DNA from: Diatrype stigma
Lineage: Eukaryota; Ascomycota; Sordariomycetes; Xylariales; Diatrypaceae
Reading direction: 5' to 3'
Assembly (NCBI GenBank): GCA_022225965.2
Contig: JAKJXP020000164.1
Coordinates: forward strand, 1-64,000
DNA length: 64,000 bases
In this document: positions 22,506 through 33,702 of the stretch, piece after piece
Position numbering within the stretch: position 1 is the first letter of the stretch
Layout: the number at the start of each line of letters is the position of its first letter
Notes under the pieces: generated by a model
Told to the model about the DNA's origin: nothing
Databases searched by the model: none
Seen by the model: the letters and a program-made list of their open reading frames with translations, nothing else
Translations under genes and position numbers: made by a program

Positions 22506-25500
22506 CTAGTCGTCCGCTAGTTTCGCGAAATGCTTGGACCATAGCCAACCGACGAGGTTCTTGGGATCATCCTGGTTTTTGGCTAGCCATAGCTCACCCT
22601 TTTCGGCGATCACATCGAATATCTGTAAGAAAAAGGGGAAATAAGCAAACCGTTGCTGTCAGAATGGACCTGGGAATGAACATACCTCTCCCGCCTGGTA
22701 CGTCAGGTAAGGGTACCCGGCTTCGTTTTTCGTAGTTTCGATGTTAAATTCGAAGAGCGAGGCGGCGAGCCACAGAACGTTGTATCCATTGATAGGGTTG
22801 CGATCCCGTGAGGAAGCACGCGATGACGCCTGAGATGGACGCGGCTGGCGCTCTGGTGTGTCGGATAAGGGAAGAGCCGAATGAAACAGACCCGAGTACC
22901 GATGGGTCTCCACGGCTTGGTGAAGGGGAGGATTTGCCGAGTTGGAGTGCCGACGAGTATGGGCACCCGAGTCTAGACTCTGCCTGGTTATCGCACCGGA
23001 GTCGTAGCTCTGGCCCGTACCAGGCCGCAGCGATGGCGCAGCCAAGGAGCGAGTGGCCATAGAGAATTCCGAGGCCATAGGCGACCCGGACCCTGGGCGT
23101 GACTGAATGCCACTGTAGTAATCACGATAGTAGAACTGATGCGGACTGGGGATCGAGACAGCCGAAGGAGATACGGTCAATTGGCCACTGTTGCGTCTCA
23201 TGAAGTCTGGGGCTGGTAGGGTGGGAGCGACGTCGCTATTCATGGTCAAGCCTCGATCACGATGAATAGAGAGCTCGGCCAGTCTAGGCCGTAGTCGGTT
23301 TGCCGAGTCATCTGCGCTAGCGGACTGGGAAGGTCGGCCTCGAGAGGCAGGGTTGATGATGCCGATCGAGTTGATCTGTTCCTCCTGGAACTTGTAGTCC
23401 CGTTGAAACGTGTTGATGATGTCCGCAACTTCTGGGACTTGCTGATCATCGAGTACGGCTCTGACCTTCTCCTTCCAAATGGCGTACCATTGGGCTTGAA
23501 TGTTGACGAAATTGCCCAGGCAGATGTTCCCGATCTTTTCTGTAAGTGCGGACAGCTTGGGCAGTTCCTTCTTCAATGCCTCGTTCAAAGCATCGTACTG
23601 TTCCACAAGCTCGGCAAGCTGCTTGTCGAGTTTCTTGCCGTTCTTCTGGAGCTGGACGGATTTCTCGTAATCTAGGCGCCGCTTCGACCGCTTCTTCATC
23701 GCGAGCGAAGGATTGCTGTAAGATTTAATGACTTGCTCAAAGGGTTCAATGACCTGTTTTCGGACTTGCGAGAGCTGTTTGGGGGTTAGTTCTGGATCCC
23801 GCGGCCTGTGGGAGGAATACAACAAGGAACTCACATGTTGTTCGAGGGCGACCTTCTCTACATCCCTCATGGATACATTGAAGCGAACCCATTTGCTTTC
23901 CAGCTCCGGATGGGGCGAGGGTTGCAGTCGCATCACGAGCTCCATCGAGGACAAGTACTGTAGGAATTCATGAACATAACCAGTGACTTGCCTCGTATAG
24001 AACTCGACGTCTCTAAGCACCACTTGCAATCGGAGGTAATCGTCACCAAACTTCTCGTGGAGTTTGATATATTCGGGATCCTCAGGAGGCCGGTTGGATG
24101 CCGTTTGCAACTTGTCCACCCGCTTGCCAAAGGCTCTCGCAAACCCTGCCCTGACATCAGACTCCTTGCGCTTCCTGCCGACGATCTGCCCAACCAACTC
24201 AAAGTTCTTCTTTGTCTTGTTGATGTCCACGATGGCGTTCTCTAGCGAGGCTTTGGCCGACTCGAGGAGAGGCCGGTCGGGATGGTCCTGAGGTGTCTCG
24301 TGGAGGAGTTGAATGATCAAGTTCGGGTATTTCGTGATCCTCTGCATCGGCTTGATAAGAAGCGAATCCAAATTCCAGGCCTTGGTCAAGTCCCTCGCGA
24401 CCTCGTTACACTCATTCAACCAGACCTTTACGGTTGGGTCTTCCTGTATTTGTATCAGACGTTTGGCCGCATGGTCACTGTTCTTGAGGAACGCCTCGTG
24501 AGCCGCCTTCATCTTCTCCATGTTGCGGATGAAGATCGGACCCAACGAGGTTTGCCTGTCGTCCTCGTCGCTCAAGTGGCTGGAACCTGCTTTCGAGGTA
24601 GCGGATTGGGGCGTTGCACCGTCCGATAGCGTAGACGTGTCTCTTGGTATGTTCCGATGGATCTTGGGCGTGTATACACTCGACACCCCTTCTTTCAGCT
24701 CCGTAAGGAAGCCGGCGTGGAACGCAATGATCTGATCGGTGTTTCGGAATATCAGCTTAATCGTCGTATCGTCCAACTTGGGACAGGCTTCCGCCGTCCC
24801 TTTGTAGATCTCCTCCACAATATTCATATCTCGGATGAAGAACGCCTCCGTGTCGACCAGCTCTTTGATCGTTTCTAAACGCGTGAACAGACGCTTCCTC
24901 TCTTGAGGCGAGAGCGTTGGGTCTTCCTCTGGTTTGTCGGCGCTTTCTGCTAGAGATTGCCTGCTATCGGGGTAGCTAGGGCGACTTTGCAGCCCCTCTG
25001 CGAAGTCCGGCAAGGCTTGGTAGAGAGATTGCGGCGCCGATTCGGATGGGGCCAGGTCTTCGCTCTCGCGCAAGGAAGGGTCCATAGAAAACACACTTCG
25101 GTCGTCCTTGCTGGTACGCATGTAGCTACTCGGCCGGGTATCGTCGAAGTATTCGCTCGGCGCGGCGGAGCTCGAGGCATCGGGAAACGAAGCCACGTCC
25201 GGGGGCGGGGGCGGCGCATGGTCTGGAATCACCGGAACCGAAGAAAGAGCAGTGCTGTTCTTGCGAGTAATGTAGTCGATAGCAAAATTATCGCCCGTGT
25301 CTAGCTCGGGAAGCTGGTGCTCTTTGTCGAAAGCCAGATCCAGGTCCTCATACGTTCCGCGAGGGGAGATCTCGGGACTAGACGGATACTCCCTGGAATC
25401 TCGGTCGTACTGGACAGACTGTGACCTCGAACCCAACTCCGATACCGAGGTGCTCTCACGATAGGAGTCACGATTCTGCAGGATCCTCTCATGCGCTCCG

Positions 25501-28500
25501 TACAGGGAATAGGCATTATGGCTGTCGATAGAGTAGTCCGTCCAGACGGTAGTTTGGCTGATTCGATTCTTCACGTCGGTGGTCCTGGGAATGGTCAGAC
25601 TTTGGGGCATGTCCGTAGTTGTCCGAGCGTCGAAGTATCCGGCCGCTGGCGAATCATGCTCGATATTGGCACCATCCGCACCAAACTCTGATGGATCGCG
25701 CGTCGAGTCTCGCATGCGCGCTACCGAATCCTGTACACTGGGGCTGGCAAAGTAGTCGTCTGGTCTCGTGAGCTCGTCATTTTGCTCCTCACCGTCCTCG
25801 TTATTGAGAAAAGCATCTGCGTTATACGATAATTGCAGTTGCGCATCGGAATGTTCCGATTGCAAATCGGTATTATCCGGCTCTTCATCATCCACAAGAT
25901 CCTTGAGTATCGCGACTTCCTGACTATCACGAGGCTGGAAATCCGAGTTTCGACCAATGATTGTGACGGTCGTTTGGGTCGGTGGTGTCTTCAGCGGCCT
26001 GGGCTCGTACTCCTCGTCTTGACCCCGTGCGTTGGTAGGGGTGGTGTTCGGTTCGGCCTCGATCGTAGCAGCGTCCATGTACAACGGGGCTGTCTCCGGC
26101 GGAGCATCTAACGAAATCTTAATAGACATGCGATCATCGTGGAAGGATTCTTCATCAAAGGGCGATCGATACTCGGCCCCGGTATATGTTGGCTGTGCAT
26201 CTTCGGCGCGTCTACTTCCCACCTCAGACTTCTCCTTGCCTAGCATCTCGGGTACTGGTGGTTCCGTTTGTGGTTCGATGTCGAATTCCGTCGTATTGGA
26301 AACGGCCGAAGGAGGTGCCTCATCATCGGCTGTTGTCAGGTTGGGAAAGCTACCCGGTACGCCCAGTGTTGGCAAGGATTCATCGTGTATCTTGGAACTT
26401 GACCGGCGCAGCACGTCCACTGGACGAGACGGAGCCACGTTGGTCGCTATCGTCAATACGGGCTGTGCCGGTATGGGAGTCTCAGGCGTCTCGGCCCGAT
26501 GGGACGCATGGGATTCGTCCTCGACGGGCCGCTCCTCCGAATCTCGTGCACGCCCCTCTTGTTCTACACGCTCTTCTTCCAGACGCTCCATTTCCAAGCG
26601 CTCCTCCTCGAAGCGCTCCTTTTCTAAGCGTTCCCTCTCGGCTTCCCGTTCTTCCCTTTCCTTCTCCAGGCGTTCTTGTTTCTCCCGCTCCCGCTCCGCA
26701 GCGAGTGCAGCCGCTTTCGCCACCTTGGCTTCGGCCTCGGCCTCGGCCTTCCTTCTCCTCTCCTCTTCCGCCTTCCGAACCGCAGCCCTTGCCTCGCTCT
26801 CTCGAATCGATTTGGTGTATGACAACTTGATCTGCTCACGACGGGACTCAAAATCGATAGGGCCCATAGATATCTTTCTCCTACGTGTGATCTGCTCACC
26901 GGGCTTCAGGTTAGCCTTGGGGTCCACTCCTCTCTCCCGATCGACAGCTTTGAGCCTCGAGCTCGCGGTAGTCGCGGCGGAGACGGGTTTGCGGGGCCGC
27001 GAGCTCCGCAGCGGTGGTGAGAGCTTAGGAGGGGGAGCAGAAATATATGCATTGAGCCTGGTATTGCCGTTGGGGGTAATGGCACCTGGCCGGTTTACGC
27101 GTTTCGAGGTAGGAACATGGGTGGGCGTCTTGGCCCTTGTAGTATTTGTCGCCCTGGCTAGCTTCTCATGGGCACTTGGCCGCTTGTGAGTAGAGGGCGA
27201 ATTGGACCGTGTCGAAGAAGGGCTCGGCGAGCCAGTAGGGCTGCTCAGTTTCCTGACCGCTACGGGCAGCCTCGAAGATGGGGTTGCCTCTGCAGCTTGG
27301 TTGGCGGGGGCTGGGTGGGGTCGTGAGATTGGCGTTATTCGTAACTGTGGACTCGGCTTGCTTCCTGCTAGGTCACTATGTGATCTGTTACGGCTCCTCC
27401 GCGGCCTTGACAGACCATTCGTATCGGTATCGCCATATACTCCGCGGGAATCGTCTGCAGCCGAACGATACCAGTCGCTGGGCGAGGAAGGCTCGGCATC
27501 CGCATGGGATAGACTGCGTAGATGGAGAGCCGGGTTCTGGAGGTTCGATTCGGAAGTGCGTCTGGGCCGTGTGCCGGCAATGCCATAGCCCGCGGTCCCG
27601 GAGTTCGAGTCGGCTGGCAATATCTCGCCAAAAAGAAGACCGCGGGGCGGCAGAACCGGAGGAACGGAAATCGGAGAACTGGGCTGGGAGAGACTGACCA
27701 TAGACTTGGATGCCGGGGTTTGGGTACCGGGGGACGTTCGTGGTTTTCCTATGCGGCTCGCGAATGACTGCGAATTGTTAGACACCTGGTCCTCATTGAC
27801 CGACCTGTTTCTCTGCGTGGACCGCTTGACCGACGAAGCCGTTCCTGAATCGAGGTTGCGAGTTACCGAAGAGCGTAGCGATGCGTAAGACGTCTGCGCA
27901 TGTGTAGGCGAGGTAGGGCAGCCGACACCCTTCGAGGTCCCGGGGGAGGAAGTCTCTCTCGTGGAGACACGCGGTAGGGCCTTCCGGGCGGTGGCGTTCA
28001 CGCTACTGGTGGGTTGTGCTGCTTGCTGGTCAAACCTCTTTTTCAAATCTTTGACACTGGGTTTTTGGCCACTACCATAGGCTATTGGCCTCGACTTGGC
28101 GCCAGTTGATGGGGTTTTGTCGTCCACAGGTGCGGATACCGAGCGAGAGGAAGGTCTGAGACCGGTACGCGCCGCTGAGGGGATCGTGGGATGCCTCGGG
28201 GTGGTGCCGTTCCCGTTGGATCGTAACGAGGCATTCTGGGCCTGCCTCGGGGTAGGAATAGCAGACGACGCCATCAGCCCACTGTGACCGTGTCCCGATG
28301 GAGTATGGACTGACGTGTCGATGCCGCGGTAGTTCCTGTAGAAGTCGTCAGGCTCAACGACGTCCACATCCACAGGCGATATGCTCGTAGCGTTCGCATT
28401 GAAAGCCTGAAAGTTGCTGTGCTGCGCATGTGAAAACTGCGAGGGCGAAAGTGGACGGTGTTGATCCAGAGCGGTGGGGTGGGCGTCCGAGTGCAGCAAA

Positions 28501-28790
28501 ATCGGGGTCGGATGAGGATGCTGTGGTTGGTATGGAAGGTTATGACTCTGGCTGTGGTTACGACTATGGCTATGATTATGATTATGGGTAGGATAGTTCG
28601 GTTCGTGATAGGTGGTATATTGCATGCCAGCAGGCAGACCAGCAGGCAGACCACCACCAGACTGGCCACCAGACTGACCACCAGGCCCAGACTGGGATTC
28701 GAAATCGAAATACTGGGCTCCTAAGGTCGCACCCATATGATGGCGGTCCTCCTCGTCACGATTGCCGGCCATATTTGGCGGCCGGTACAT
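22506..28790 (-). CDS. DH-BAR-SH3 Rho guanine nucleotide exchange factor (Tuba/DNMBP-like)
   Basis: A giant cytoplasmic protein, about 2053 residues, predicted to activate a Rho/Cdc42-type GTPase at curved membranes. The N-terminal two thirds is Ser/Pro/Arg-rich and disordered, with a Glu/Arg-rich coiled coil around residues 660-745. The DH domain spans about 1296-1535 (KRLFTRLETIKELVDTEAFF at its start, then MQRITKYPNLIIQLLHETP). A BAR-type region follows at about 1565-1750, beginning DPEYIKLHEKFGDDYLRLQ. An SH3 domain ends the protein: LFEFNIETTKNEAGYPYLTY, then GEIFDVIAEKGELWLAKN and LVGWLWSKHF. A terminal intron (22685-22623) splits the SH3, and the last exon is 22622-22506. I also infer a 60-nt intron at 23834-23775 that has no stop and keeps frame. 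I chose the start at 28790 (MYRPPNMAGN) because the 24 codons upstream overlap a minisatellite. Confidence 0.9.
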
Positions 28791-28849
28791 AGCATGCTGC
28801 ACATTCAGGCTCCAAGTATAATGTAGGGATCTATTAAAGCGTTCAAGTG

Positions 28850-29292
28850 GCCAAGTGGGCAAGCGGTTAAGCGGTTAAGTGGTAAAGTGGCAACGTAACG
28901 GTCAACAGTTCAGTTAATGCTTGTTAATGCTGGCTTGCTTGACTTGACGCGCAGGTTACCAGACTGTGTAGGTAGACGCAGAGACGGTAGACCGACATGA
29001 AGTTAGAGCTAGGTGGTTCAGGTGGTTCAGGTGGTTCCGGATGGGGAGCCGAATCGACAGACAACCCTGAGAAAGCGGAAAGACGTTCAGAGAGAGACGA
29101 CCTCGATTCGATCAACGATCAACGATCAACGGTATGGGTTGCCTTGAATCTACTGGCGGCGTGGGAGTTGTCCAGGACGTCCAGGTTGTCCAGGTTGTTT
29201 GGGCTCCAAGCTCCCCCCAGCCAAGGCAAAATGTGGTGCCAATGAGAGATGGTGTGTGCAGTCGCTGCAGTTACTGCAGTCACTGCAGTGTG
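28850..29292. repeat. Cluster of short minisatellites upstream of the RhoGEF gene
   Basis: Several unrelated tandems follow one another. AAGTGG/AAGCGGTT units lie at about 28850-28895, GGTGGTTCA units at 29010-29038, GATCAAC units at 29111-29131, GTCCAGGTT units at 29168-29201 and CTGCAGTNA units at 29257-29291. All are in the 5' flank of the minus-strand exchange factor and stop just before the MITE. Confidence 0.75.
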
Positions 29293-29323
29293 TGCCGGCC
29301 GAATGTCGTGTAACGGGCTAATA

Positions 29324-29680
29324 CAGTAAAGTCTGGATATAACGAATACGTTAGAAAGCGAATTCTTTATACAACGAATTATTTTCGGGAACACACTGAT
29401 TTTCTCATACATTTAACGAATTCTCTCTATATTGCGAACAACGAATATCGTGTCGCTTAGTAACCCATACAATTCGTTGTATCGAGGGGCATAAATAGCG
29501 TATATGTCGGGATAATTTTATAAGTACGGACCACTTTTGTCCCCTTGGTGCATAAAACTTCCGGGATATGTGCAATATATGTACATATACCCAGATATGT
29601 AACCCCTTTATAAAGCGAAACCTGGCTATAACGAACAGGAAGGGGGTAACCGACCCGTTCGTTATAGCCAGACTTTACTG
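29324..29680. mobile_element. 357-bp MITE of the pogo/Tc1-mariner type
   Basis: A non-coding element bounded by inverted repeats of 23 bp. The left end starts CAGTAAAGTCTGG and continues ATATAACGAA. The reverse complement of the right end is the same with one mismatch (C for A at position 14). It is flanked on both sides by TA (29322-29323 and 29681-29682), the target duplication of Tc1/mariner/pogo elements. Inside, an AACGAA core recurs in several places, and CTGGCTATAACGAA is repeated once more at about 29624-29637. This is the pattern of subterminal transposase-binding sites. No transposase frame is present, so it would depend on a source elsewhere. The near-identical termini suggest it is fairly young or was protected from decay. 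Confidence 0.88.
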
Positions 29681-29682
29681 TA

Positions 29683-32600
29683 GTACGGGATTGGGTATGT
29701 GTGTGTGGGGGGGATTGATTGCGCTACCTGGATAGGGTAGCAGGGGGTAGTCTAGCAGTCTAGTCTAGCAGTCTAGCAGTCTAGCTCAGCAATCTAGTCC
29801 AGCAGTGTCTAGGTACCTACCAAGCCTAGGCACCATAGTAGGTAACCTGGAAGGTACTGTAGTTAGATGCGCAGGTGGTGATAGATTGGCATGGGATGGG
29901 CCTGGACAACACGAAAAGCGAGAGGATGACTGCTACCACAGAGAACTATAGGCTATAGCGGACTACAGAGGACTAGAGAGGACCGCAGAGGGCCACACAG
30001 AGATCTCCGGACGGGAAAGAGGGTTAGCGTATGTAGGTAGCTATGTATGTATGTATGCAAGTCCGTATGCAAGTACGTATGTAAGCAGGCGGGAGGCAGG
30101 AAGGTACCTACCTGTAGGTATCATTGATGCGGTATAGAAGAGACGTATAGAATAGGGGCATATAAGTCAATACCCAAGGCATTTACATACCTACCTATGT
30201 ATGTATGTGATCTTGTAGGAATTACCTAGGTAATTTTTTTACTTCTTCTACCTACTTCGCACAGCAACAGAGTACTTCTCCCTAGGCAGGATGTCTGCAA
30301 ACCTATTAATTACGCATTAAAGAGGGAGGTTATGTAACTATGTCGTGCTAGTCTCTTGGTAAAAACACTTGCAGTCATAATCTCTAAAGTGCTAGAGGTA
30401 CATAAGCAGTAGCACCTGCTTGCCGGCTCTGCTGGTAGCTTTGGTTTTTCATTCTATTCATGCGTCTATTCATGCGGCATGCAAGCATCAAAGTTGTTTG
30501 GCTGCGGGGGATTCGCTCTGAAAAGCAGGCCAATTTGACAGGCTGACATCCATGGATTGACATGGGCATGCGCGGGACAAGGTTGCTATAAGCAAGATGT
30601 GCTGGCATGCAGGCATGCAACTTGAGTGGATGAGATTATATTTTGGCGAGATATGAACGGTCCCCTGCTTTTGCCATCCTACTGGCTTACAGAGCACATC
30701 GGTCGGTTCGCTGGGAATTCTTCAGTCGACTACACATACCTAGGTATGTATGTATGCACTACCTACATGTCCAGATGCACACATACATGTAATGGACTCT
30801 ATAGTAAGCAGCAGGTATACATACTATAGTACCTAGGTAGTATGCGTCCACATGCTATGTACCGTGACTTCGATCGATATGCCTTGCCACGCGTTGATTG
30901 ATGAAATAATTAAATAATATCGACCTCGTGGCTTCGGTGGCAGCGGCCTCGGTACCATACCTGTAGCAGATAAATCAATACACTAGGTACTGGCCTGCTA
31001 GGCCAAGCTAACGTCGTCTCTTTGGAAAAAACTGGATGCGTGAACAGAGGGATTTAACCCATGCGGTTGGCAGTATCAAGTAGACACTATTTGCGAAGTA
31101 GGCGCTGTTCATTGGTGACTTTGGATGGAAAAATTACAGCAATACTTCGTAGCGAAAAATCAACGTGAGCCGGATCGGACCAAAGAGGCATCTACCTATT
31201 TTGGCATAGTTATACGCCAGCTCGAGTCAGGTTAAGCTGAAGTTTTCAAGATCCCATATTGACGTTACTTGAATAGGTTTAGCGCAGACGTAACACTTGT
31301 CCCGGAAGATGGAATTTTCAGTTCAATTCAGGTACACCCATATCTAACAACCTTGGAACTTACTTACCTCGTGGTAAAATGGCCGCTACTTTAGATCCTA
31401 CTTTAGGTAGTTCTAGCTAGACCGACCTGTATTGCACGATACCCAGGTAGTAGGTAACCTTTCGGCTGGGTTGGGTGCTTACTCGTTTAGGGCCTTGGGG
31501 GCTGTATTATTTACATCCTAAGAGGGAGCTTCATTTATATCGGGTAAGCCTACGGATCTACTATGTACTGCATCGGTTTAGTTGTAACTTTTCTTCCCTT
31601 GCCTCTGTTGCTTTAATAACAGGATTAACAACCGGCATCTTTTAGTGTGAATCCCCCAACGATTGACTCGAGTGGATCGTCAATTTCCTCGATTACTATT
31701 TTTTCCCACGAAGAGGTGTGTTATATATGGGAGGTGATGGGCAGGAATGAAAAGGACAATTGCTAATCTTAAGGTTAAGCAAGGGCGAGGGGTCCTTCGT
31801 AGTACATCCGCCTACCGGAATTTCGGAACGGCTCTGCTGGATTCACCGGCGGCAGACTAACATAGGTAGTAGTTACAACTTACAGGTAACTACCGGGAAC
31901 TACAACCAACTGATCGGACATCTGGTCATACAATACAAACGCTGTGTAGATCTCATCTGCCACATGAGCATGAGCTCTATTCATCAGTCATCTCACCCGG
32001 CTCGCCACAGTGACCAGTGGCCACAGTACAAATGCAGAGTGCGGGCCAGAGTGGAACAACCTACGACGCTCTGCTGTCCCAGATATGTCTGTTACACCCG
32101 CAAGCATTGCCAGAAGCCAGTTGGCATAGTAGGCAGGGGACCAGGGAGCCAGGGAACTAGAGAACCAAAAAACCAGGGAACCAGCTCTGGAGGGAACACA
32201 CCTGAACGGGGAAGCAATGCGGGCACCTGCTACCTAAAAATCGAATAAGGTTTTCTGGCCGTCCCCGGGTGTCCAATAAAGATGCAGACCACACAAGCCC
32301 ACACAAGCCCACACACTCGCTTCCACTTAGGGCTGACCTCACCACTCAATTCATGAAGCCGGATCGTCTCCATGTGCCAGCCGTCTAGTTCGTGCAGCTT
32401 GAATCTATTGGATGGATTATGCTTCTTCACCGCTGACGCTGGCAGACAGGCTGGTCGGCAGGTTGGGTGCAAGCTGTTAATTATAGCCCTCCCTACACCT
32501 TCATCGCCATGTGCGATGTGCTCATAGAATGGCCAAAATTCGGGTGGAATGGGGTTGGTATATGGAGTCGATGGGGTATATAATGCCTACATGTACCTCC

Positions 32601-33702
32601 TGCTTGCCTCCTATATGCCTGCCTACCTATAAGTATGCAGGTATTCCGAGTACTACCTGAGTAGACATGTTCAACCATCTCACCCTTTCAATTCGAAACG
32701 TGTTGCCTTTGGTTCGGTAGAACAATCCGAACATTTTCATCCAAGCCTTTATTTCGGACACGCCAACTCGAAGCGTGGCTCGCGACTGAATAGTTGATTC
32801 GACATCTCGGGACGATGTCTGCCTACTGTTTCAGATTCGCGAAAAAGGCGTTCAGCCACATGTTATCACGAACTCATGCATGCCAATCACGTCTTGATTA
32901 TCATTCCCTGGTGAAGGGGAAGGCTCGTAATGAAGTCGGTCATGAACGAAATATCAGATCATGTCAATATAAAAAGTACGACGAATGCCATCGGATGTAT
33001 TGAATTGATGATAAGCTCTCGTATATGTCGTATCCGCGTTTTACAACGCTCAACACGGAAATGAGAACTCCAGAAAGGGATCACCTTAATTTGATAGTGC
33101 TAATACTGCTGTGAACAGTTTATACACACTCATACACACCTGCACTTTACTACCGTCATAGCTGCGCTTACTACCGTCATATGAGGCAACATTTCGTGGT
33201 AGTTTCAATGATTCTGGTGATTTCTAGTACCTAGGTAGTCGATATTCGGGCACGGGCAGAACGGGACACCAGCCCACTTCATCGGGCTGCCCTACGAACT
33301 ATAACTCAACTATAACCTGTCCAGGTGCCAGGGTGCTTAAGAACTGGCAGAGACTTACTGGGAACGTCCCGATACCTAGTCCCCACTTTTGCCCGCCGGA
33401 TATACTACTAGGTAGGTAGTATGTAGTATGTAAGTACGTTTTGATATGGGCTACGGCGATTACTCAAACGCGTCATAACGTTGATCGCCGTGCACCTACG
33501 CACCTACGCACCTACGCACCTACGCGTCTGGTGCCCCTCCCGGGACCGTAACGGAAGCTACTTTCTCAAACCCAAACTACTATGTATAGCAGCCGATGCA
33601 TAAGCCCCTCTCTAATAACCACTCCCAAGACCTACTTACCAAGACCTACACCATGCAATCCGGCGCTGACAAGTAAAGCCCTGAGAAGTCGTATTCCTCA
33701 GG
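29683..33702. other. Repeat-rich spacer between the MITE and TERT
   Basis: It begins with TAGCAGTC/TAGTC tandem copies (29750-29805) and carries many ACCTAGGT-centred patches and GTATGTATG runs. GGGAACCAG-like copies lie near 32143-32182. Small frames occur, the longest about 160 codons at 31760-32248, but none looks like protein. The TERT promoter occupies the right end. Confidence 0.5.
33492..33523. repeat. GCACCTAC x4 tandem in the TERT 5' flank
   Basis: Four exact 8-bp copies lie about 180 bp upstream of the TERT ATG. They could be a local slippage product or a cluster of regulator sites. Confidence 0.8.

Noticed and set aside
26032..27189. 385-codon open frame on the plus strand
   Set aside because: It is the antisense of the coiled-coil and low-complexity region of the RhoGEF gene. 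Its Ser/Arg-rich protein mirrors Glu/Lys/Ser codons.
31760..32248. 162-codon frame in the spacer before TERT
   Set aside because: Its composition is not protein-like, no domain is visible, and its end overlaps a short GGGAACCAG-type repeat.
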